From: Burkholderia metallica
Lineage (GTDB): Bacteria > Pseudomonadota > Gammaproteobacteria > Burkholderiales > Burkholderiaceae
Reading direction: 5' to 3'
Assembly: GCF_902832845.1 (NCBI RefSeq)
Contig: NZ_CADFDB010000006.1
Location: forward strand, 1 to 64,000
DNA length: 64,000 nt
The position numbers were made by a program, and so were the translations under genes. Shown in pieces: positions 57,377 to 64,000 of the stretch (the first letter of the stretch is position 1; each line of letters opens with the position of its first letter). A model generated the notes under the pieces. The model had not been told where the DNA came from and searched no databases. It saw nothing but the letters and a program-made list of their open reading frames with translations.

Positions 57377-58390
57377 TCAGCGCACGCGGCGCGGCGCCAG
57401 CGCTTCCGGGTTGGCGACGCTCGACATGTCGCCCTGGTCGAACGCCAGAATGTTGCGGAATGCCGCGCTGAAGTAGAGCTCGTAGCTTTCGCGCTCGACG
57501 TAGCCGATGTGCGGCGTGCAGATCACGTTTTCCATCCGCAGCAGGCTGTAGCCCTGCAGGATCGGCTCGCTTTCGAACACGTCGATCGCGACCATCCCCG
57601 GACGGTTGTGCGACAGCGCGTTGACGAGCGCGTTTTCCTCGAGCAGCTCGGCGCGGCTCGTGTTGACGAGCAGCGACGTCGGCTTCATCCGCATCAGGTC
57701 TTCCTGTTTCACGATCCCGCGCGTGTCGTCGTGCAGGCGCAGGTGCAGCGACAGCACGTCGCTCTGCTCGAACAGCGCTTCGCGGCTGTCGGCAGCCGTG
57801 TAGCCGTCGGCGCGCGCGGCCTCCAGCGAATGCTCGCGGCCCCAGATCAGCACGTTCATCCCGAACGCCTTGCCGTAGCCGGCGACGAGCCGGCCGATCT
57901 TGCCGTAGCCCCAGATGCCGAGCGTCTGGCCGCGCAGCACCTGACCGAGACCGAAGTTCGGCGGCATCGCCGACGTCTTCAGGCCCGACTGCTGCCACGC
58001 GCCCTGCTTCAGGTTCGCGACGTACTGCGGAATGCGGCGCTGCGCGGCCATCACGAGCGCCCAGGTCAGCTCTGCCGGGGCGACCGGCGAACCCGTACCT
58101 TCGAGCACCGCGATGCCGCGTTCGGTACATGCTTCGAGATCGATGTGGCTGGAAATACGACCGGTCTGGCTGATCATGCGCAGGTTCGGCAGCTTGGCGA
58201 GCAGTTGCGACGAAATCGGCGTCCGTTCGCGAATCAGCACGAGCGCCTCGACTTCCGCCAGACGGCTCGCGAGTTGTCCCAACCCGCGCACCGTATTGTT
58301 GAAGACCTTCACGTCGTGGTCGGCAAGCATGTCGAAGCAGTTCAGCTTGCGGACGGCGTCCTGGTAGTCGTCGAGGATGGCAATTTTCAT
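57377..58390 (-). CDS. D-2-hydroxyacid dehydrogenase family protein
   Basis: A 337-residue NAD-dependent enzyme of the phosphoglycerate/formate dehydrogenase group. Start MKIAILDDYQDAVRKL; NAD-binding motif LGIWGYGKIGRLVAGYG (about 150-166); catalytic region LVNTSRAELLEENAL with Arg, VFESEPI with Glu, and the His of CTPHIGYVE. The substrate is unknown. It is divergent from the LysR regulator at 58820, a frequent arrangement in which the regulator controls the enzyme gene. Confidence 0.92.
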   Translation of the reverse strand: MKIAILDDYQDAVRKLNCFDMLADHDVKVFNNTVRGLGQLASRLAEVEALVLIRERTPISSQLLAKLPNLRMISQTGRISSHIDLEACTERGIAVLEGTGSPVAPAELTWALVMAAQRRIPQYVANLKQGAWQQSGLKTSAMPPNFGLGQVLRGQTLGIWGYGKIGRLVAGYGKAFGMNVLIWGREHSLEAARADGYTAADSREALFEQSDVLSLHLRLHDDTRGIVKQEDLMRMKPTSLLVNTSRAELLEENALVNALSHNRPGMVAIDVFESEPILQGYSLLRMENVICTPHIGYVERESYELYFSAAFRNILAFDQGDMSSVANPEALAPRRVR

Positions 58391-58653
58391 GGTGAGCGGG
58401 TGTCGCACGTTGAAAGCGGCGGCGGTCGCGGCGGCGCACGTTGCGCGCCCGTCCCGCCCGGCCGGGGCCGACATGATGCTACGCCGGCCGCCTTTTTGGT
58501 GTCTTTTTAACAGGTTGTTACGCTCCGCCGCAATCGGCGGCAGCCTGACCCGGTGCCGCTCGCGCGACGTGCGCAGGGGTGCGCTGTTGTGTCGCATCAA
58601 ATACGTCCTTCCTGATTCGGCCGCTTCCTCGACGAGGTTCACCCAATTGTTGC

Positions 58654-58672
58654 TCCAATCAGAATAATTGGA
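58654..58672. promoter_or_regulatory. Candidate LysR operator between the dehydrogenase and LysR genes
   Basis: TCCAAT-N7-ATTGGA is a perfect inverted repeat of the T-N11-A class bound by LysR regulators, overlapped by CCAATT-N17-AATTGG (58643-58671). It lies in the AT-rich part of the 429-bp divergent gap, 147 bp before the LysR start. The remaining gap holds no gene. Confidence 0.5.
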
Positions 58673-58819
58673 TCAACTATCCGCATAAGCCGAGGATTTT
58701 TGACTATTTTTATCGTCAACCGGCCCCTTGTTGAGCAACTCTGCATCATTTCCGCTGTCGTAGGAGAATTACGCATTTGCTTCATCTTTTTGAAGTTGTA
58801 ACAGCGGCAGGAGTCGTTT

Positions 58820-59869
58820 ATGGATCATTTGCAGTCGATGCGTGTATTCGTCAAGGTTGCAGATCTCGGCAGTTTCGCGCGGGCCGCGAGTGCAATGGAT
58901 ATCTCCAACGCGGTCGCGACGCGTCACGTCGCCGATCTGGAAGGCCGGCTCGGCACGCGTTTGCTGAACCGCACCACGCGCAGCCTTTCCCTGACGGAGT
59001 CGGGCCAGGTCTATCTGGAGCGTGCTCGCCAGATCCTCGATGAACTCGAGGACGTCGAGCAGATGGTCGTCGCGCGCAATCACGAGCCGGTCGGCACGCT
59101 GCGCATCGTCGCGCCGGTGGTGTTCGGGCTCCATAACCTCGCGCCCGTGTTGCAGTCGTACACCGAGAATTTCCCGAAAGTGGTGCCGGATCTCACGCTG
59201 GTCGACCGGCAGGTCGATCTGGTCGAGGAAGGCTTCGACGTCGGTATCGTCGTCACGCGCCAGATGCGCAGCGCGAGCATCGTCACGCGGCGCCTGACCA
59301 CCGGCTGCATGACCGTCTGCGCGACGCCGAGCTATCTGGAGAAGCACGGCGTGCCGACTCATCCGGAGCATCTTGCCGAGCACCCGAGCCTGAGCCTGCC
59401 GACCGAATACTGGGGCGACGAGCGCGTGTTCACGGGGCCGGACGGCGAAGTGCGCGTGCGCCCGACCAACGTGATCGTCGCGAACAACACCGCGATGCTG
59501 CGCCAGTTCGCGCTGCTCGGGATGGGCGTCGCGATCCTGCCGAGCTACCTGATCGGCGGCGACATCGCGCGCGGCGCGCTCGTGCGGCTGCTGCCGGATT
59601 TCCGGCTGCCGCAGGTCGAAATCAACATCGCTTACCCGAGCCGGCGCCATCTGCCCGCGAAGGTGCGCACGTTCATCGACCACCTCGTCGAGCATTTCAG
59701 CCACTCGACCGACGCGACGATGGGCGAGCAATGGGCCGCGCAGGGTTCCGCGCTCGCGCCGATCGGTGTCGAGACGCGTGCCGAGCAGCCGGAATCGGCC
59801 GACCCGAACCTGTCGCCGCGCCTGCCGCGTTCGCCGCGCACGCGCGTTGCGGTACCGTCGCCGCTGTAA
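58820..59869 (+). CDS. LysR family transcriptional regulator
   Basis: A 349-residue LysR-type regulator. The winged helix is MDHLQSMRVFVKVADLGSFA, RAASAMDISNAVATRHVADL and RLLNRTTRSLSLTESG. The effector domain runs from about residue 90 to 300 (GTLRIVAPVVFG at its start). A Pro/Arg-rich tail of about 45 residues after VEHFS is longer than usual. It probably regulates the divergent dehydrogenase. Confidence 0.93.
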   Translation: MDHLQSMRVFVKVADLGSFARAASAMDISNAVATRHVADLEGRLGTRLLNRTTRSLSLTESGQVYLERARQILDELEDVEQMVVARNHEPVGTLRIVAPVVFGLHNLAPVLQSYTENFPKVVPDLTLVDRQVDLVEEGFDVGIVVTRQMRSASIVTRRLTTGCMTVCATPSYLEKHGVPTHPEHLAEHPSLSLPTEYWGDERVFTGPDGEVRVRPTNVIVANNTAMLRQFALLGMGVAILPSYLIGGDIARGALVRLLPDFRLPQVEINIAYPSRRHLPAKVRTFIDHLVEHFSHSTDATMGEQWAAQGSALAPIGVETRAEQPESADPNLSPRLPRSPRTRVAVPSPL

Positions 59870-59911
59870 CGGCGCGACGCCCGCGCGGCGGTTGCCGCCG
59901 CCGGCACAAAG

Positions 59912-59947
59912 AAAAACGCGGATCGAGCAATCGATCCGCGTTTTTTT
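59912..59947. terminator. Bidirectional terminator between LysR and topB
   Basis: AAAAACGCGGATCGA (59912-59926) and TCGATCCGCGTTTTT (59931-59945) form a long perfect stem with loop GCAA; T-runs follow on both strands. Confidence 0.92.
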
Positions 59948-60001
59948 ACGGCTGCGCGCCGGCGCCTGGCGTGGCCGGGGAGAACCCCGGCTGCCGGAGC
60001 G

Positions 60002-62599
60002 TTACGAGCCCGTCTTGCGCGCCGTCGTCTTGCGGGCGGCAGTCTTGCGAGCCGGTGCCGGTTTCTCTTCGGCGCCTTCCGTCACGGTTTCCGTATCCTT
60101 CGTCGCCGATTTCGCCGTCTTCTTCGCGGCGGCGGCCTTCGGCTCCTTCTTCTCGAATTCGAAGCCGATCTTGCCGTCCGGCTGCTTGACGAGGAATGCC
60201 TTGAAGTTGCGGCCCGTCCGCGACGACTTGAAGTTCGGCAGCAGATCCGTGCGGCCGTCGGCAAGCAGCTTGCCCATCTGTTCGCGCGTGATTTCCTGCT
60301 GCAGGATCACCTTGCCCGAGCGGAAGTCGCAGGTCTTCGGGTTCGCGACCGAGTGCTCGCAGACGTAGCTCATCCCGTGCTCGAACACGCGGCCCTTGCA
60401 CTTCGGGCACGCACCGACCGGCTCCTGCGCGGAGAAGTCGGGCGCCTCGCCTTCCTCGCCGCCCGTATCCTGGCCGAAATCGAATTCGAGCTTGTAGTTC
60501 TTCGTCTCGTCGTCGAACGACAGCTTGAGGATCGCCGAGAACGGGCGGCCCATCTTGCTGCGGAAGCCGGACAGCGGGCCGATCGTCTTCTCCCGCAGCA
60601 GCTCCTCGACTTCCGCGATCTCGAACTGCCGGCTGCCCGGGATCTTCGAGATCGAGAACTCGCACTTCGTGCACGCGAAGCGGCGGTAGTTTTCCTTCAC
60701 CTGGCCGCCGCAGTTCGGGCACGGCGTCTCGAGCGTCGCGTAATCGCCGGGGATCGTGTCGGAATCGTATTCCTTCGCGCGCTTGACGATCTGCTGAGTC
60801 ATGCGGGCGATTTCCTGCATGAACGCTTCGCGCCCGAGGTTGCCGCGCTCCATCTGCGACAGCTTGTATTCCCATTCGCCGGTGAGCTCGGGCGCGGTGA
60901 GTTCCTTCACGCCGAGCCCGCGCAGCAGCGTCATCAACTGGAATGCCTTCGCGGTCGGGATCAGTTCGCGGCCTTCGCGCACCAGGTATTTCTCGCCGAG
61001 CAGGCCTTCGATGATCGCCGCGCGCGTGGCCGGCGTGCCGAGGCCCTTCGCGGCCATCGCCTCGCGCAGTTCGTCGTCCTCGACGAGCTTGCCCGCGCCT
61101 TCCATCGCGGACAGCAGCGTCGCTTCCGAGTAGCGTGCGGGCGGCTTCGTGACGAGCGCGACGGCGGCGATTTCGTCCGTCTTCACCTTCTCGTTCTTCT
61201 GCACCGGCACGAGGTTCGCATCCGCGCCTTCGGCGTCGCGGCCGTACACCTGCAGCCAGCCCGGCTCGACGAGCACCTTGCCTTCGGTCTTGAAGTGATG
61301 ACCGGCGACTTCGGTGATCCGCGTCGTGACGCGGAATTCGGCAGCCGGGAAGAACACCGCGAGGAAGCGCTTAACGACCATGTCGTACAGCTTCTGCTCC
61401 GGCTCGGACAGCGACTTCGGCGCCTGCAGCGTCGGGATGATTGCAAAGTGGTCGCTGATTTTCGAGTTGTCGAAGATCCGCTTGTTCGGCTTCACCCAGC
61501 CCTTGTCGAGCACCTGCTTCGCATGCGGCAGGTAGTTGTGGCTCTCCTTGAGCATCTCGAGCGTGGACTGCACCGTCGCCAGGTAATCCTCCGGCAGCGC
61601 GCGCGCGTCGGTACGCGGGTAGGTCAGCACCTTGTGCTTTTCATACAGCGCCTGCGCGAGACCGAGCGTGTTCTTCGCGGAGAAGCCGAAGCGGCTGTTC
61701 GCTTCGCGCTGCAGGCTCGTCAGGTCGAACAGCAGCGGCGACAGTTGCGTCGACGGCTTCGATTCCTCCGAGACCGTACCGACCTGGTCGCGGCACGCGG
61801 CGACGATCGTTTCGGCAGCCGGCAGGCTCCACAGGCGCGAGTCGCGCTTTTCCGGATCGAATTCGTCGCGCTTGAATTTCGGGTCGAACCACTTGCCTTC
61901 GTAGAAGCCGCCCGCGCACGCGAATTCGGCCTTCACTTCCCAGTAGTCGCGCGGGACGAAGCGGCGGATTTTCTCTTCACGTTCGACGACGATCGACAAC
62001 GTTGGCGTCTGAACGCGGCCAACCGTCGTCAGGAAGAAGCCGCCGCCCTTGCTGTTGAACGCGGTCATCGCGCGGGTGCCGTTGATCCCGACGAGCCAGT
62101 CGGCCTCCGAGCGGCAGCGGGCGGCGTCGGCAAGCGGCTGCATGTCGGTGTCGCTGCGCAGGTTCGCGAAACCGTCGCGGATCGCCTGCGGAGTCATCGA
62201 CTGCAGCCACAGGCGCTGGACCGGCTGCTTCGCTTTCGCGTGCTGCGCGATCAGGCGGAAAATCAGTTCGCCCTCGCGCCCCGCGTCACATGCGTTGATC
62301 AGGCGGTCGACGTCCTTGCGCTTCATCAGCTTCGTGAGCACTTTCAGGCGCGACTCGCTTTTTGCGATCGGGTTCAGGTCGAAATGCGGGGGGATGACGG
62401 GCAGATGCGCGAAGCTCCATTTCCCGCGCTTGACCTCGTATTCTTCCGGGGCGGCGATTTCCAGCAGGTGGCCGACAGCGGACGAAAGGACGAAATCGTC
62501 GCTCTCGTAATACTCGTCATGCTTGGTAAAGCCGCCCAAAGCGCGTGCGATGTCGTTCGCGACAGAAGGCTTTTCCGCAATGATCAGTGCTTTGGACAT
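60002..62599 (-). CDS. topB: DNA topoisomerase III
   Basis: A type IA topoisomerase that decatenates and relaxes DNA, 865 residues. The TOPRIM domain opens with KALIIAEKPSVANDIARALGG and has NACDAGREGELIFR. Core motifs are TTVGRVQTPTLSIVVERE and the active-site Tyr in LTYPRTDARALPEDY. Two zinc ribbons are seen in the C-terminal part (CPNCGG...CTKC and CPKCKG...CEHSVANPKTC), then a Lys/Ala/Thr-rich basic tail. It is E. coli TopB-like but longer, as common in Burkholderia. Confidence 0.96.
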   Translation of the reverse strand: MSKALIIAEKPSVANDIARALGGFTKHDEYYESDDFVLSSAVGHLLEIAAPEEYEVKRGKWSFAHLPVIPPHFDLNPIAKSESRLKVLTKLMKRKDVDRLINACDAGREGELIFRLIAQHAKAKQPVQRLWLQSMTPQAIRDGFANLRSDTDMQPLADAARCRSEADWLVGINGTRAMTAFNSKGGGFFLTTVGRVQTPTLSIVVEREEKIRRFVPRDYWEVKAEFACAGGFYEGKWFDPKFKRDEFDPEKRDSRLWSLPAAETIVAACRDQVGTVSEESKPSTQLSPLLFDLTSLQREANSRFGFSAKNTLGLAQALYEKHKVLTYPRTDARALPEDYLATVQSTLEMLKESHNYLPHAKQVLDKGWVKPNKRIFDNSKISDHFAIIPTLQAPKSLSEPEQKLYDMVVKRFLAVFFPAAEFRVTTRITEVAGHHFKTEGKVLVEPGWLQVYGRDAEGADANLVPVQKNEKVKTDEIAAVALVTKPPARYSEATLLSAMEGAGKLVEDDELREAMAAKGLGTPATRAAIIEGLLGEKYLVREGRELIPTAKAFQLMTLLRGLGVKELTAPELTGEWEYKLSQMERGNLGREAFMQEIARMTQQIVKRAKEYDSDTIPGDYATLETPCPNCGGQVKENYRRFACTKCEFSISKIPGSRQFEIAEVEELLREKTIGPLSGFRSKMGRPFSAILKLSFDDETKNYKLEFDFGQDTGGEEGEAPDFSAQEPVGACPKCKGRVFEHGMSYVCEHSVANPKTCDFRSGKVILQQEITREQMGKLLADGRTDLLPNFKSSRTGRNFKAFLVKQPDGKIGFEFEKKEPKAAAAKKTAKSATKDTETVTEGAEEKPAPARKTAARKTTARKTGS

Positions 62600-62791
62600 G
62601 ACAGGTGTGTGTTGGTAGACCGGGTTCGCCGGTGTGGGTCCCTTTTACGACCGCTTTATAGCACACGCCGAAGCGACGGCGGCCCAGCGTGTAAAAAGCG
62701 GCTCATCATAGAGGGGGGGCGCAACGGCGGCAAGCGCCCGGCGCGGCGGCGCGTGCAAACGCACGCCAAATCACCGGGCCGGCCCGCGAAT

Positions 62792-63172
62792 TCAGGCTTC
62801 GACGGCCAGGACGTTGCGCAATTTCGGGGCGTGCGGCGCGCCGGGTACCGCGCTCAGGTCGGACAGCATCCGCTCGACGATCGCCGCATGCGGCAGCACC
62901 GTGCCGAAGAAGCGCGCGGTATGGGAATCTTCGATCAGGATCGTCGGGAAGTTCTCGACGTCGAGGTCGTCGAGCTGGTCGGCATGCGTTTCGATGTCGA
63001 TCCAGGCGAAGCAGGCGTCCGGATGCGCGTCGGCGAGCTGGTCGAAGGCCGTCCGGTAGTCGCGGCACGTGCCGCACCACTCGGCGCACAGGCAGGCGAC
63101 GAGCAACGTGCCGGGATCGGCGAGGCGCTCGGCGATCCGATCCGCATCGGTGTCGAGATTCAGCGCGGGCAT
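62792..63172 (-). CDS. Thioredoxin-fold protein
   Basis: A 126-residue cytoplasmic thioredoxin-like protein. The redox motif is AEWCGTCRDY (C32-G-T-C35 approximately) in place of W-C-G-P-C, and the cis-Pro loop is VENFPTILIE. The Pro-to-Thr change in the CXXC motif should raise its redox potential compared with thioredoxin 1. It lies 36 nt downstream of the dprA stop region and before topB, all on the minus strand. Confidence 0.85.
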   Translation of the reverse strand: MPALNLDTDADRIAERLADPGTLLVACLCAEWCGTCRDYRTAFDQLADAHPDACFAWIDIETHADQLDDLDVENFPTILIEDSHTARFFGTVLPHAAIVERMLSDLSAVPGAPHAPKLRNVLAVEA

Positions 63173-63208
63173 GGGTTTCCTTGGATTGCGTCGGCGGCGT
63201 GGCCGCTC

Positions 63209-64000
63209 CTATGCGGGGAAATGTAGCACGCCATGCACGGGCGGGGTGCGCGCCGCGTCAAGCCGCGCGAAGCGTCCGCCGGGAAGGCTGGCGACGCGGC
63301 CGGCCAGTTCCAGGGTAAGCAGCGCGCGGTGCAGCACGTCGTCGGACAGGCCGCTGTGCTCGGCGAGCCATTCATAGGTGACGGGGCCGTATCCCAATGC
63401 GGCAAGCAGGGCCTGTTCGGACGGGCTGTCGGGCAGCGGGTGGGCGGGCGACGGCGACGAGGCATCGTCGCGAGCGGGCGCGGTGCCCGCAGCGGTGCTG
63501 TCAGCCCGCACGACGCCGGCAGCGGCACCGGCACCGGCAGCGGCACGCGGGGCGGCGGCTTCGGATTCGCGGAGGTCGCCGGCGCTCGTGCCCGCCGCGC
63601 CGCCTTTCGGTTCGCCCAGCCCGTATTCGTCGAGCACGTCGAGCGGCGTGGCCGTGAGCTTCGCGCCGTCGCGGATCAGCGCGTGGCAGCCCTGCGCAAG
63701 CGGCGCGTGGATCGAGCCCGGCATCGCGAACACGTCGCGCCCGAGCTCGTTCGCGAGCCGCGCGGTGATCAGCGAGCCGGAGCGCGGCGCGGCCTCGACG
63801 ACGAGCACGCCGATCGCGAGCGCGGCGATCAGCCGGTTGCGCTGCGGGAAGTACGCGGCGCGGGCCGGCGTGCCGAGCGGCCATTCCGACACGATGGCGC
63901 CATGGGCGGCGATTTCGTGGGCGAGCGCGCGGTGCCGCGCCGGATAGACGAGATCGGCGCCGGTCGCGATGACCGCGATCGTGCCCGAGCGGCCGTCGAG
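63209..64000 (-). CDS. dprA: DNA processing protein DprA, C-terminal part (cut by window end)
   Basis: DprA loads RecA on incoming single-stranded DNA during transformation. Only the C-terminal 263 residues are in the window; the N-terminus lies beyond position 64000. The Rossmann-like core is visible in IAVIATGADLVYPARHRAL, SEWPLGTPARAAYFPQRNRLI and EAAPRSGSLITARLANE with GRDVFAMPGSIH. An Ala/Pro-rich linker and a C-terminal winged helix (YEWLAEHSGLSDDVLHRALLTLEL) follow, as in many betaproteobacterial DprA proteins. Confidence 0.93.
   Translation of the reverse strand, partial: LDGRSGTIAVIATGADLVYPARHRALAHEIAAHGAIVSEWPLGTPARAAYFPQRNRLIAALAIGVLVVEAAPRSGSLITARLANELGRDVFAMPGSIHAPLAQGCHALIRDGAKLTATPLDVLDEYGLGEPKGGAAGTSAGDLRESEAAAPRAAAGAGAAAGVVRADSTAAGTAPARDDASSPSPAHPLPDSPSEQALLAALGYGPVTYEWLAEHSGLSDDVLHRALLTLELAGRVASLPGGRFARLDAARTPPVHGVLHFPA

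Overview
The window reads as a piece of chromosome 1 of a high-GC betaproteobacterium, most likely the genus Burkholderia (cepacia-complex-like). The reasons are the gyrB-dnaN-dnaA / rpmH-rnpA-yidD-yidC-mnmE block, the strongly G/C-biased third codon positions of the core genes, and a 2-aminoethylphosphonate (AEP) gene set of the type known from Burkholderia. Species cannot be decided from sequence reading alone. No software was run; family calls rest on motifs and on remembered family sequences.

Layout. 1-2.5 kb: end of an rRNA operon (5S), then a small AT-richer patch with a SymE-like toxin gene, an unrecognised gene and an internally deleted second copy of it. 2.5-10.2 kb: a laterally acquired defence island with an SNF2-type ATPase, a free-standing EcoRII-N DNA-binding domain, a MORC/MutL-like GHKL ATPase, an HNH nuclease, a Dcm-like cytosine methylase, Vsr and a convergent second HNH nuclease. 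10.3-21.2 kb: the conserved dnaA neighbourhood. 21.3-23.9 kb: a second AT-richer island with a DUF6402-type effector-like gene, a broken copy of it on the other strand, and two related immunity-like genes. 24-34 kb: assorted core genes (diguanylate cyclase, speG, yaeQ, ada-alkA, gshA) plus three very small genes found by hand. 34.5-36.3 kb: lactate permease behind three tandem hairpin repeats. 36.4-50.3 kb: a phosphonate/phosphorus acquisition locus with two regulators, phospholipase C, an AEP transporter, phnW, an amino-phosphonate oxidoreductase, phnA and phnY. 50.4-64 kb: a polar amino acid ABC transporter, divergent regulator pairs with palindromic operators, tRNA-Lys, a thioesterase-patatin pair, topoisomerase III, a thioredoxin-like protein and the C-terminal part of dprA, cut by the window end.

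How the genes work together. The defence island looks like an EcoRII-type restriction system taken apart: methylase, Vsr and the EcoRII-N reader domain all point to the target CCWGG, but the EcoRII catalytic domain is absent. In its place stand an SNF2 motor, a GHKL ATPase and an HNH nuclease in one tight operon. In the phosphonate locus PhnS and its permease and ATPase partners import AEP. PhnW deaminates it to phosphonoacetaldehyde, PhnY oxidises that to phosphonoacetate and PhnA hydrolyses phosphonoacetate to acetate and phosphate. The GntR gene and the divergent phnS/phnA promoter region share a 12-bp element that is a good operator candidate.

The most unusual features are the split EcoRII-like defence operon, the hairpin-repeat leader of the lactate permease gene, and the divergent effector/immunity duplication at 21-24 kb.
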